From Burkholderiales bacterium C2 (lineage in GTDB: Bacteria; Pseudomonadota; Gammaproteobacteria; Burkholderiales; Burkholderiaceae_C), in the NCBI GenBank assembly GCA_005503085.1, contig SCOI01000001.1, forward strand, positions 124,001 to 188,000: DNA of 64,000 nt, in the 5' to 3' direction. Made by a program: the position numbers and the translations under genes. Every line of letters starts with the position of its first letter. Positions within the stretch are counted from its first letter, which is position 1. Below are positions 1-8,008 of the stretch, piece after piece. Under the pieces are notes generated by a model, which saw nothing but the letters and a program-made list of their open reading frames with translations, was not told the origin of the DNA and searched no databases.

Positions 1-945
1 GGTGGACAGCGCACCCTTGGCGATCGCGTAGGCGGTCCAGCCGGCCACCGGTACGCCGTCCCAGGACTGCGAGCCCAGCGAGACGATGCGGCCGCCACCG
101 GCCGCCTGCATCGCCGGCTTGCAGGCCTGGATCATCAGCAGCGCGCTCTTGAGCTGGCCGTCCAGATGCTGCTGCACCTCGTCCCAGCCCAGCTCGTCGA
201 TGCTGCGCGCAATGATGCGGGGCGAGGCCGCATTGACCAGCAGGCTGACGCCGCCGAAGCGGGCGCTAGCCTCCTGCACCAGCCGCGCCGCACCCTCGGC
301 GCTGGCCACATCGGCCTGCACCGCGACCGCACGCGCGCCGCCTTCCTTCAGCCGCGCGACCAGGGCCTCGGCCTTGTCGCGGCTGCTCAGATAGTTAACG
401 ACCACGGCAAAGCCCTGGGCCGCCAGCTTCTCGCAGATCGCCCGGCCGATGCCGCCGGCGCCGCCGGTGACGATGGCCACCTGGAGCCGCGCTGCGGGCG
501 TGCTGGGCTTGGGCTTGGGCGGCTCCAGCAGCTTGACCTTGCCGCCGCCGCTGAGCACCAGCTGGCCATGCTGGTTGACGATGCGGGTGTCCAGCTCCAG
601 CAGGCGCTCGCGGGGGTGGATCTTCAGCACGGTGCAGCTGACGGTCAGCGTGTCGCCCAGGCGCACCGGCAGCTTGAAGTCCATCGCTTGCGACACCCAC
701 AGCGCGCCCGGACCCGGCAGCTTGGTGCCGATCACGGTCGAGATGAAGGAGGCGCCCAGCATGCCGTGGACCACGATCTCCTTGAACGAGGTCTCGCTGG
801 CGTAGTCCGGGTCCACATGCAGCGGGTTGTCGTCGCCGGTGAGCTCGACGAAGCGGCGGATGTCGGCCTCGGTGATGGTCTTGCTGAGCGACTGGCTGTC
901 GCCTTCCTTGACCGACTCGAAGTCGGCAAACACGGCGGTCGTCAT
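1..945 (-). CDS. MaoC-like hydratase / SDR reductase fusion (3' end missing)
   Basis: Two-domain enzyme, cut by the left edge after 315 codons. Residues 1-145 form a hotdog fold of the MaoC / (R)-enoyl hydratase type, with the hydratase-2 signature DDNPLHVD near residue 40. A Pro/Lys-rich linker leads to a short-chain dehydrogenase with the nucleotide motif TGGAGGIG and the catalytic YAIAK just before the edge. The likely role is to reduce a 3-ketoacyl group and dehydrate or hydrate it while bound to ACP or CoA, which would complete an acyl chain started by the upstream KAS III. The ATG overlaps the KAS III stop as ATGA, so translation is probably coupled. The fold assignments are firm. The true substrate, and whether the gene ends soon after the edge, cannot be seen. 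Confidence 0.85.
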   Translation of the reverse strand, partial: MTTAVFADFESVKEGDSQSLSKTITEADIRRFVELTGDDNPLHVDPDYASETSFKEIVVHGMLGASFISTVIGTKLPGPGALWVSQAMDFKLPVRLGDTLTVSCTVLKIHPRERLLELDTRIVNQHGQLVLSGGGKVKLLEPPKPKPSTPAARLQVAIVTGGAGGIGRAICEKLAAQGFAVVVNYLSSRDKAEALVARLKEGGARAVAVQADVASAEGAARLVQEASARFGGVSLLVNAASPRIIARSIDELGWDEVQQHLDGQLKSALLMIQACKPAMQAAGGGRIVSLGSQSWDGVPVAGWTAYAIAKGALST

Positions 946-1973
946 TGCGGCGCTCCCAGGGTCCAGCGCCAGACACTGGCGGCGAAATTGAAACCGGCGC
1001 CGACCCCGGCCAGCGCGACCAGATCGCCCGGCTTCAGATGGCCGGCGCGCTGCGCCTCCGACAGCGCGATCGCCAGCGAGGCCGAGCCGCTGTTGCCGAT
1101 CTGGGCCACATTGGTATAGGTCTTGTCCATGCCCAGGCCCAGCTTGCGCACCAGGTACTCGATCAGGCGCAGATTGGCCTGGTGGAAGACCATGAAGTCC
1201 AGCGCCTTGACATCGACGCCGGACTTGGCGCAGGCGCGCTTGATGGTCGGCGGCAGATGGGTGATGGCCTGCTTCCAGGTGGCGATGCCGTTCATCTCCA
1301 TCAGGTCGACCGCGGCATCGAAGGGCCGGCCGTTATTGGCGAAAGAGGCGCCGCCGCCGCGCAGCCGCACCGCCTCGTAGTTGGACGGGTCGGTATGGAA
1401 GGCCGAGGCCTGGATGCCCTGCCCCGCCTCGGCCGGACCCAGCACGGCGGCGCCGGCGCCGTCGCTCAGATAGATCGCGGTATTGGCGTCGCGGCGGTCG
1501 ATATAGCGGCTGCACAGCTCCACGCCGATCACCAGCGCATGGCCCACCTCGGGATCGACCCGCATGCGGTCCGAGGCCGTGGTCAGCCCGGCGACGAAGC
1601 CTGAGCAATTGGCCTGCAGATCGAAGGTCTGGGCCCTGGCCGCGCCCAGCTGCTGGGCCACCTTGGCCGACAGCGGCGGAAACTGGTAGTCGCCCGAGAA
1701 GGTGCAGCAGACGATCAGGCCCAGCTGTTCGGGCGCGATGCCGGCCATCTCCAGCGCCTGGCGTGCGGCGGCCAGCGCATAGCCCCAGGCCGTGTCCTCG
1801 GGCGCGGCGATGTAGCGGCGCTCGATGCCGGTCTTCTCGACGATCCATTCGGGCGTCACATCGAGGCTGCGGCACAGGCTCTCGTTGTCCTCGAACTGGG
1901 CCGGCAGATGGTGGCCGACGCCGAGGATGGCGACAGCGGGCAGATGGGGATTGAGGGGGTTCAGCACGGTCAT
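942..1973 (-). CDS. 3-oxoacyl-ACP synthase III family protein (KAS III)
   Basis: A 343-residue beta-ketoacyl-ACP synthase III/FabH-like condensing enzyme. The Cys-His-Asn triad is intact: Cys123 in ANCSGF, His264 in FHQANLR and Asn294 in GNSGSAS. FabH-type enzymes condense an acyl-CoA starter with malonyl-ACP. Here the neighbours (dedicated ACP, SDR, MaoC-SDR, GNAT) suggest a specialised short-acyl pathway rather than bulk fatty acid synthesis, because no fabD, fabG or fabF of the housekeeping cluster is nearby. The gene starts 11 bases after the metallo-hydrolase stop and overlaps the next gene by four bases. KAS III enzymes of natural-product or glycan pathways look alike, so the substrate is an inference. 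Confidence 0.9.
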   Translation of the reverse strand: MTVLNPLNPHLPAVAILGVGHHLPAQFEDNESLCRSLDVTPEWIVEKTGIERRYIAAPEDTAWGYALAAARQALEMAGIAPEQLGLIVCCTFSGDYQFPPLSAKVAQQLGAARAQTFDLQANCSGFVAGLTTASDRMRVDPEVGHALVIGVELCSRYIDRRDANTAIYLSDGAGAAVLGPAEAGQGIQASAFHTDPSNYEAVRLRGGGASFANNGRPFDAAVDLMEMNGIATWKQAITHLPPTIKRACAKSGVDVKALDFMVFHQANLRLIEYLVRKLGLGMDKTYTNVAQIGNSGSASLAIALSEAQRAGHLKPGDLVALAGVGAGFNFAASVWRWTLGAPQ

Positions 1974-1984
1974 ATTGTTGTTGT

Positions 1985-2683
1985 TCAGGCGGGCTGGGCC
2001 GCCAACATGAAGGCGCGCAGCTCGGTATTGCCGGCCTGGATCTCGGCAATGGTCGCGCTGCCGCCATGGCCCGGCAGCACCAGCACGCCGCCGTCTATCC
2101 AGGCGAACAGTCCCTTCAGCGAGGCGCGCAGCTGCTCATGGTCCTCGCCGGGCAGCTTGGACAAGGCGGTGCGGCGCGCATAGAGCGAGTCGCCGGAGAA
2201 CAGCAACGCCTCGCTCAGGATGCCGGCGCTGCCCGGCGTGTGGCCCGGCAGCGGGTGAAAGCGGAACTGACGGCCGGCGGCCTGCAACTCGCCAGCCTCG
2301 TCATCGATCAGGCTGAACTCGGGCAGCGCGATGCGGTGCTTGAGCTTGAAGGCCGCCATCATGAAATTGGCCAGCTTGGCCAGCTTCAGATCGGCGCGGC
2401 GCAGATGCACGGCAATGCCGTAGCGCTGCTGCAGCCAGGCGGCGCCGCCGATATGGTCGAAATGGCCATGGGTGCAGAGCACGGCGGCAGGGGTCCAGCC
2501 ACTCTCGGCAATCGCGGCCTCGATGCGCTCGCGGTCCAGGCCGGGGTCGACCACCACACAGCCGCCCTGCCCGCTCGCATCGGCCAGCAGATAGGTGTTG
2601 GAGTGCAGATCGCTGTTGGTGATGCGGCGCAGCGCGCCGTCCAGCAAGAGCTCGACCGCAGGCTTGGCCGCAGCGCCGCTCAT
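1985..2683 (-). CDS. MBL-fold metallo-hydrolase
   Basis: A 232-residue metallo-beta-lactamase-fold hydrolase. The metal-binding motif THGHFDHIGG gives His72, His74, Asp76 and His77, with later ligands in LPGHTPGS, FSGDSL and LPGHGG. The size and motif set match glyoxalase II-like thioesterases. In this operon a thioesterase that releases an acyl group or clears misloaded ACP would fit, but that is inference. I chose the ATG at 2683 because it follows the upstream SDR stop by one base. A longer frame continues upstream only as overlap with the SDR. No signal peptide is visible, so it is cytoplasmic. Confidence 0.85.
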   Translation of the reverse strand: MSGAAAKPAVELLLDGALRRITNSDLHSNTYLLADASGQGGCVVVDPGLDRERIEAAIAESGWTPAAVLCTHGHFDHIGGAAWLQQRYGIAVHLRRADLKLAKLANFMMAAFKLKHRIALPEFSLIDDEAGELQAAGRQFRFHPLPGHTPGSAGILSEALLFSGDSLYARRTALSKLPGEDHEQLRASLKGLFAWIDGGVLVLPGHGGSATIAEIQAGNTELRAFMLAAQPA

Positions 2684-2684
2684 C

Positions 2685-3413
2685 TCAGTGGACTCCGCCG
2701 AGATAGAGGGTCTGCGCGCTGATATAACCGCTGCGCTCGGAGGCGAAGAAGTCCACCACATTGAAGATATCGTCGGCCTCGGCATAGCGCGGCAGCGGCA
2801 GGCCGGCGATCACCGCGTCGATCTTGTCCTTGGGCAGCTGGGCCAGCATATCGGTGGCGATCGCGGTGATGCCCAGCGTGTTGCAGGTGACGTTGAAGGC
2901 GGCGAACTCCTTGGCCATCACATGGGCCAGGGTCGCAACGGCCGCCTTGCTGGCCGCGTAGACCGAATCGCCCATGGGCTCCAGGCTGGCCGCCATCGAG
3001 CCGATATTGATGATGCGGCCCCATTTGTTCTTGCGCATCAGCTTGGCGGCCTCGCGCGCGACCAGGAAGCTGCCCAGCACATTGGTGTCCAGCATGCTCT
3101 TGGCCGCGGCGGCCGGCATGATCATCGCGTACTGCGAGGTCAGCTGCGCCGCATTGTTGATCACGATATCGACCCGGCCGAAGCGCTTGCGCAGCTGCTC
3201 GAAGCCCTGGGCCACCGAGTCGGCATTGCCGACATCGACCGCGATGCCCATATAGCGGCCGCCATGCGCCGGCAGGTCCTCGCCCTCGTCCTCGTGCCGG
3301 CTGAAGCCGATCACCTGCGCGCCCTGGGCCAGGAAATGCGCGGCCAGCAAGCGGCCGACGCCCCGACGGGCGCCGGTGATCAGCACGATGCGGCCGGCGT
3401 AAGCCTGGTTCAT
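2685..3413 (-). CDS. SDR family 3-oxoacyl-ACP reductase-like protein
   Basis: A 242-residue classical short-chain dehydrogenase/reductase. The Rossmann motif TGARRGVGR is at residues 14-22, the NNAA motif near 86, and the catalytic residues Ser139, Tyr152 and Lys156 lie in YAASK. By family and position, directly after a dedicated ACP, it should reduce a ketoacyl-ACP formed by the KAS III two genes on. A second SDR domain is carried by the MaoC fusion at the operon end, so the two reductases may act on different intermediates. It starts one base after the ACP stop. A role as a sugar-nucleotide dehydrogenase cannot be excluded from sequence alone. Confidence 0.88.
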   Translation of the reverse strand: MNQAYAGRIVLITGARRGVGRLLAAHFLAQGAQVIGFSRHEDEGEDLPAHGGRYMGIAVDVGNADSVAQGFEQLRKRFGRVDIVINNAAQLTSQYAMIMPAAAAKSMLDTNVLGSFLVAREAAKLMRKNKWGRIINIGSMAASLEPMGDSVYAASKAAVATLAHVMAKEFAAFNVTCNTLGITAIATDMLAQLPKDKIDAVIAGLPLPRYAEADDIFNVVDFFASERSGYISAQTLYLGGVH

Positions 3414-3414
3414 A

Positions 3415-3714
3415 TCAGGCCAGCAGTTCGAGGATATAGGTCTTCAGCGCGCTGACATCGGTGAAGGGCACCGGGTCGCGGCTCATCGCCTTGTCGTCGG
3501 TCAGGCTGATCGCGCGGCCGAACTGGTCGGACACCGAGGTCTCCAGATCGACGATGACCGAGACCAGGGACAGCGAGTCCAGCACCGAGCCCTCGCCGAA
3601 CAGGCAGGTATCGGGGCCGATCGCGATCTGCTCGGCCGGTCCGCGCTCCTCGTTGAGGGTGCGCAAGGCCTGGTAGATGGCTTCCAGCACGGCGCTTTCT
3701 TGGGGGCTAGTCAT
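3415..3714 (-). CDS. acyl carrier protein
   Basis: A 99-residue acidic protein with the phosphopantetheine attachment motif SVLDSLSL (Ser47). It is longer than FabD-cluster ACP (about 78 residues) and has an unusual C-terminal half rich in Asp and Arg, so it looks like a pathway-specific carrier. It lies between the GNAT acyltransferase and the SDR, as expected for a carrier that hands an acyl group from KAS III/SDR to an acyltransferase. A second, unrelated ACP gene occurs at 53890. The attachment motif is read directly. The acyl group carried is unknown. Confidence 0.9.
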   Translation of the reverse strand: MTSPQESAVLEAIYQALRTLNEERGPAEQIAIGPDTCLFGEGSVLDSLSLVSVIVDLETSVSDQFGRAISLTDDKAMSRDPVPFTDVSALKTYILELLA

Positions 3715-3736
3715 GGTTTCTCCAGTGTTGTCTTGT

Positions 3737-4315
3737 TCATTGGCTTGGACGGCCTGCCTTGATCAGCGCCGTCATGCGGGGCAAGGCCGTCTGCCGGTAC
3801 TCCTCGGCCAGCATGCCGAACATCACCGCATCCTGGTGATGGCTATTGATGAAGTAGTGGCGGCGCAGCCGCCCTTCCTCCTTCATGCCGAGGAATTTCT
3901 GCCATTTGATCATCAGCGTGTTGTCGGACGCGATGGTACCGAAGATGCGCTGCAGTCCCAGACGATCGAACACCAGTTCATAGACCAGTTTCATCGCCTC
4001 GACGGCGGCCGGGATGCCTCGCACCGCCTCTTCCTCGCCGATCAGGAAACGGCCCGGCTCGCAATGCCCGTGCTGGCTGTCGATGCCGGTGACCGAGACC
4101 ATGCCGACCGGCCGGCCGCTCTTGAGCTGGATGATGAAGTTGTATTCCGAGGCCGGCCGGCCGGCGATCCAGGCCGCCTGCTGCTCGATGCTGGCCGCGC
4201 CGCGGTTCAGCAGCGCCGCGCGCTCGCTCTGGCGCCAGCCCCAGCTCAGCGCCGCATGCTCGACCGTCAGCGGCACCAGGTCGACAAACTCGCCCTGAAG
4301 AGTGATCTGCGGCAT
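3737..4315 (-). CDS. GNAT family N-acyltransferase (PseH/RimJ-like)
   Basis: A 192-residue GNAT-fold protein with the pattern of PseH and RimJ-type enzymes: an N-terminal beta strand, a central GMVSVTGID strand, and a C-terminal segment RIFGTIASDN..MIKWQKFLGMKEEG typical of the acetyl-CoA side. PseH-type members N-acetylate amino sugars in flagellin glycan pathways. Placement between a methyltransferase and an ACP suggests it transfers an acyl group, possibly from the neighbouring ACP, to an amino sugar. Protein N-terminal acetylation is the main alternative. It begins three bases after the methyltransferase stop. Confidence 0.82.
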   Translation of the reverse strand: MPQITLQGEFVDLVPLTVEHAALSWGWRQSERAALLNRGAASIEQQAAWIAGRPASEYNFIIQLKSGRPVGMVSVTGIDSQHGHCEPGRFLIGEEEAVRGIPAAVEAMKLVYELVFDRLGLQRIFGTIASDNTLMIKWQKFLGMKEEGRLRRHYFINSHHQDAVMFGMLAEEYRQTALPRMTALIKAGRPSQ

Positions 4316-4318
4316 CGC

Positions 4319-5257
4319 TCAGGCCTTGGGACTCAGGACCATCGCCAGCGCGCCGGGCACCGGCAGCCCCGGCTTGGCCGGCGCATAGGCGTTGGCGAAA
4401 AAGCTGTGCTCCAGATGCAGGCCGGCGGCCTCGACCTGGGCCAGCACCTCCTCGGGGCGGCTGTACAGATAGATGTGATCGGCATGCGCCGCATTCAGCG
4501 CGGCGGTGACAAAGAGCTTGCCATCGGCCGTGCACAGCTCGCGCAAGCCGCGCAGCAGCGCCACCGGGTCTTCCAGATGCTCCAGCACCTCGACGCAGAT
4601 CACGGCCCGGAAGCGCGGCAGCGGCTCCCCGCCCTCGCCGGGCTCCAGGATGTTCTGGCGCCGGGTCTGGTAGCGCGGGGCAAAACCGAAGCTGGCCACA
4701 TGCTCGGCGGTGAACTCCAGCGACAGCGGGCTGATGTCCAGACCGGTGCCCCGCAGCGCCGGCAGGGCCTGCAGCGCCAGGCGCGAGTAGATGCCGGTGC
4801 CGACACCGACCTCGGCGAACTCGGCCACGCCCTGGCGCTCCAGCCAGGGCAGGAAGAAGCCCTTGAAGTACTCGATCTGCTGGTAATGATGGGTCCACAG
4901 ATAGTGGGACAGCAGCAGACCCGGCAGGTACTGGCGACGCATGTAGTCGTCGTTGTAATAGACCTCGGCGGCCGCCTCGGCATAGGTCTTGGCCGGATAG
5001 CTGAGTTCCTGCTCGAAGCGCTTCTGGCGCCGCATCGAGTCCATCACGAAGGCGCCATAGCCCTTGACCGCGTCCTGCAGCCGGCTCTCGCTGGCATAGA
5101 AGCGGCTCAGCATCGCCGCGAAATCGGCCTCCCAGGCGGGGCCGAAAGCGGCGGCAGCGCGGTGCACGCTCTCGCGGGCGAAGCGGGCCGAGCCCTCCAT
5201 CATCGTCAGCAAACGGGCTATCGACTGATCGTCGGGCGCTGATAGCGTCGCGGTCAT
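4319..5257 (-). CDS. SAM-dependent methyltransferase
   Basis: A 312-residue class I methyltransferase. The first 125 residues are helical and carry many aromatic residues. The SAM site follows with motif I EVGVGTGIYSRLAL and the acidic end of beta 2 at GLDISPLSLEF. Motif IV lies around ICVEVLEHLEDPV, with a UbiE/Coq5-like layout. The start at 5257 was chosen because the upstream extension is low-complexity and runs into the region behind the TolC stop. The substrate is not evident. In this operon O-methylation of a sugar or of an acyl-sugar is the simplest guess. No membrane segment is seen. Confidence 0.85.
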   Translation of the reverse strand: MTATLSAPDDQSIARLLTMMEGSARFARESVHRAAAAFGPAWEADFAAMLSRFYASESRLQDAVKGYGAFVMDSMRRQKRFEQELSYPAKTYAEAAAEVYYNDDYMRRQYLPGLLLSHYLWTHHYQQIEYFKGFFLPWLERQGVAEFAEVGVGTGIYSRLALQALPALRGTGLDISPLSLEFTAEHVASFGFAPRYQTRRQNILEPGEGGEPLPRFRAVICVEVLEHLEDPVALLRGLRELCTADGKLFVTAALNAAHADHIYLYSRPEEVLAQVEAAGLHLEHSFFANAYAPAKPGLPVPGALAMVLSPKA

Positions 5258-5301
5258 GTGTTTCCTTGGTTGTCGCGCCGCCGCTGGCGGCATCGCAGGC
5301 C

Positions 5302-6729
5302 TCAGCGCAGCGGCGTCAGCACGCCCCGGCCCATGGACCAGAGCAGCGCCACGGCCTGCTGGCCATCGAACAGCGCGTTGACCTGGGCCACGCGCAGCGA
5401 ATAGTAGTCGGCCTCGGCGCCCATCACATCGAACAGCGAGCGCCGCCCCAGCTGTTGCCACTGCTGCAGCGTCGAGGCCCGCACGCGGTCGCTGTTGCGC
5501 AGCACATCGACGATGCGGCGCGCGCGGTCGAAGGACGAGGCTGCGGCCTCATGCACATCGACCATGCGGTAGCGCCGCGCCTCCAGCTGGTCCTCGCGCT
5601 GCAGGCGCACCGCCTCGGCACGCTTGCGCGCGGCCGCGATGCCGTGGTCGGCGCCGGCGTTGTAGATCGGGATATTGATGCTGACCCCGGCCGCCCATTC
5701 GCCGCTCTTGACCACGCCGCCGGTGGCCGAGCCGCCCATCAGCAGATTGACCTGGGGCTTGTAGCCGGCCGCCACCGACTCGGCATAGCTGGCCTGGGCA
5801 CGCGCCTGGGCGTCGAGCTGGGTCAGTTCGGGCGAGAGCTCGGCATCGCGCTGCATCTCGGCCAGCTCGGGCACCTGGGTCAGCAGGGCCGAATAGCTGG
5901 CGCTGGGCGGCAGCTCATCGCCGACAAAACGGCGCAGCCGGCTCTCGACCTGGCGCAGCGCGCTGAGCGTCTGCACCAGGGCCAGCTCGGCCTGCTGCTG
6001 GTTCTTCTGCGCCTGCACCAGCTCGCTGGCGCGGCCACGGTCGGCCTGGACGATGATGCCCAGCGCATCGACCAGGCAGGCCATCTTGCGCACATACTGG
6101 CCATAGACCTGGGCCTGCAGCTGGTAGCGGCTGCGGTCCATCGCCAGCGACACGGTCTGCAGCGCCAGCTGCTGCTCGGTGCTGCTCAGGCCCAGCCGGG
6201 CGGCCTCGGCCAGCTGGCTGCGCCAGTTGGCCAGCTGCACCAGCCGACCCGAGTCGTAGAGCGGCGCGCTGACATTGAGGTTGGCGCTGGCACGCATGCC
6301 GTGCTGCAGCTTCAGACCCTCGCTCTTGGTGCCGCTATGGGTCAGGGTGCCGCCCAGATTGACCTGGGGCAGACGCGCGGCGCGCGCCTCCTCCCACTCC
6401 TCGCGCGCGGCCTGGGCCAGCAAGGTGGCCGCACCGAGGCCCTGGCTGCGCTGCTGGGCGCGCTGCACCAGCTCCTGCAGCTGGGCGCGCGGATCGGCGC
6501 TGCTGATCTCGAAGCTGGTGCTGTCGCGACCGGCGGCCGCCGGCAACGCATCCTCCTCGCCGCAACGGCTTTGCTGGCGCGGCTCGGGCGCGGCCGGTGC
6601 GACGGCCGGCGGCGCGGCTTTTTTCGCACGGGCGGTCTGCGCCTGAGCCAGCATCGGCTCGCCGGCCAGCAGGGCCAGCGCCAGCATCAGCAGGGCCGGG
6701 CGCGGGGGGGCGGAATGGGTTCTGAACAT
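5302..6729 (-). CDS. TolC-family outer membrane efflux protein of a type I secretion system
   Basis: A 475-residue outer membrane factor. A signal peptide covers roughly residues 1-30 (hydrophobic LLMLALALLAG, cleavage near AQA). Two repeated helical/beta segments follow, typical of the TolC fold, with motifs such as the YNAGADHGIAAAR region late in the protein. It forms the outer membrane channel for the adjacent ABC exporter and HlyD adaptor. I prefer the ATG at 6729 to one 15 codons upstream because the signal peptide then begins correctly. It lies 69 bases after the HlyD stop. Family assignment is firm. The cargo is not encoded here. Confidence 0.88.
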   Translation of the reverse strand: MFRTHSAPPRPALLMLALALLAGEPMLAQAQTARAKKAAPPAVAPAAPEPRQQSRCGEEDALPAAAGRDSTSFEISSADPRAQLQELVQRAQQRSQGLGAATLLAQAAREEWEEARAARLPQVNLGGTLTHSGTKSEGLKLQHGMRASANLNVSAPLYDSGRLVQLANWRSQLAEAARLGLSSTEQQLALQTVSLAMDRSRYQLQAQVYGQYVRKMACLVDALGIIVQADRGRASELVQAQKNQQQAELALVQTLSALRQVESRLRRFVGDELPPSASYSALLTQVPELAEMQRDAELSPELTQLDAQARAQASYAESVAAGYKPQVNLLMGGSATGGVVKSGEWAAGVSINIPIYNAGADHGIAAARKRAEAVRLQREDQLEARRYRMVDVHEAAASSFDRARRIVDVLRNSDRVRASTLQQWQQLGRRSLFDVMGAEADYYSLRVAQVNALFDGQQAVALLWSMGRGVLTPLR

Positions 6730-6798
6730 AGGCGGTACTTCAACACGGATCGCCGTGCGCGAAGGACCGAACAACAGGGCTCTGCCGGCGCTAATCTG

Positions 6799-7995
6799 CT
6801 AGCGCTCGCGCATCGCCTCCTGGCTGCGCAACATGGGCCTGAGCAGAAAGCTCAGCACCGAACGCTCCCCGGTCTTGATCTCGACCGAAGCCGTCATGCC
6901 GGGGATCACCTCGACCGCCTTGCCCTTGTAGCGCAGCGTGCTGCGCTCGGCCCGCACCAGGGCACGGTAGTAGCGGCCCTCGCTGCCCTTGTCGGCCTCG
7001 CCCAGGGCATCCGGGCTGATGTACTCGACCTGGCCCTGCAGGCCGCCAAACACGTTGTAGTCAAAGCCCCCGACCTTGATCGTGGCCTTCTGGCCGACGC
7101 GCAGATAGCCGATCTCGGAGGGCTTGATGCGGGTCTCGACCAGGATGCGCTCCGTCAGCGGCACGATCTCCATGATGGGCGAGCCGGTGGTGATCACGCC
7201 GCCCAGCGTGTTGGCGCGGATGTTCTTGACCAGGCCGTCGACCGGCGAGGTCAGCACGGTGCGGGTCAGCGCATCCTGGCGCACCACCATCTGCTCCTGC
7301 TGCTGGGCCAGCTCGTTGCGCAGCTTGACCAGCTCGCCGCTGGCCTCCTGGCGGAAACGGCTGACCCGCTCGCTGCGCTGCAGCTCCAGCTCATTGACCT
7401 GGCGCGAGAGCCGCATCACCTCGACATCCGACATCAGCCCACGCGCCGACATATCGCGGGCGATGCGCAGCTCGCGGCCCAGCAGGCCGGCGCTGCGGCC
7501 TATGCTGGCCACCGCCTCGTCGAGCAGGCGGCGGCGCGCCTCGAAGGCCTCGGTCTCGGCGTCGATCAGGGCCTGCTGATTCTTCAGCTCGGGCGGAAAC
7601 TGCAGCGGCCGGCCGGCTGATTCGGCGCTCAGGCGCGCGATCGTTGCCAGCAAGGCCAGGCGCTTGACCTGACCCTCGTTCTGCTGCGCCTCGACCCGGG
7701 TCGGATCCAGCCGCGCCAGCACCTGGCCCTGCGCGACCCGGTCGCCCTCGCGCACCAGCAGCTCGCGCAGAATGCCCACCTCGGCGCTGGCGATCACCTG
7801 CTCGCGCGCGTCCGGCACGATGCGGCCGTCGCTGCGGCTGACCTGGTCGACCTCGGCCAGCGCCGCCCAGACCAGGGCCACCAGCACCGCCGCCAGCAGC
7901 AGATAGAGCACCCAGGTGACCCGCGGCAGCGGCTCGTCCGCCTGGGCCGCGGCCAGTGCGCTCATGAACAGGCCTTCGTCGCGCACGACCGTCAT
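6799..7995 (-). CDS. HlyD-family type I secretion periplasmic adaptor
   Basis: A 398-residue membrane fusion protein. It has a short cytoplasmic N-terminus, one membrane helix around residues 27-49 and a lipoyl half-motif (GILRELLVREGDRVAQGQ). A long coiled-coil hairpin follows, then the C-terminal beta domain with the HlyD signature region ending PGMTASVEIKTGERSV. It bridges the ABC exporter in the inner membrane and the TolC-like channel. The start at 7995 gives a standard N-terminus 13 bases after the ABC stop. A longer open frame upstream overlaps the ABC gene and is not used. Confidence 0.92.
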   Translation of the reverse strand: MTVVRDEGLFMSALAAAQADEPLPRVTWVLYLLLAAVLVALVWAALAEVDQVSRSDGRIVPDAREQVIASAEVGILRELLVREGDRVAQGQVLARLDPTRVEAQQNEGQVKRLALLATIARLSAESAGRPLQFPPELKNQQALIDAETEAFEARRRLLDEAVASIGRSAGLLGRELRIARDMSARGLMSDVEVMRLSRQVNELELQRSERVSRFRQEASGELVKLRNELAQQQEQMVVRQDALTRTVLTSPVDGLVKNIRANTLGGVITTGSPIMEIVPLTERILVETRIKPSEIGYLRVGQKATIKVGGFDYNVFGGLQGQVEYISPDALGEADKGSEGRYYRALVRAERSTLRYKGKAVEVIPGMTASVEIKTGERSVLSFLLRPMLRSQEAMRER

Positions 7996-8008
7996 GCCGG
8001 CACCCTCG

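Noticed and set aside
5266-7620. A 784-codon plus-strand open frame opposite the TolC and HlyD genes
   Set aside because: It spans two real genes and a gap on the other strand, and its composition (Gln, His, Arg, Leu) is that of a GC-skew shadow frame.
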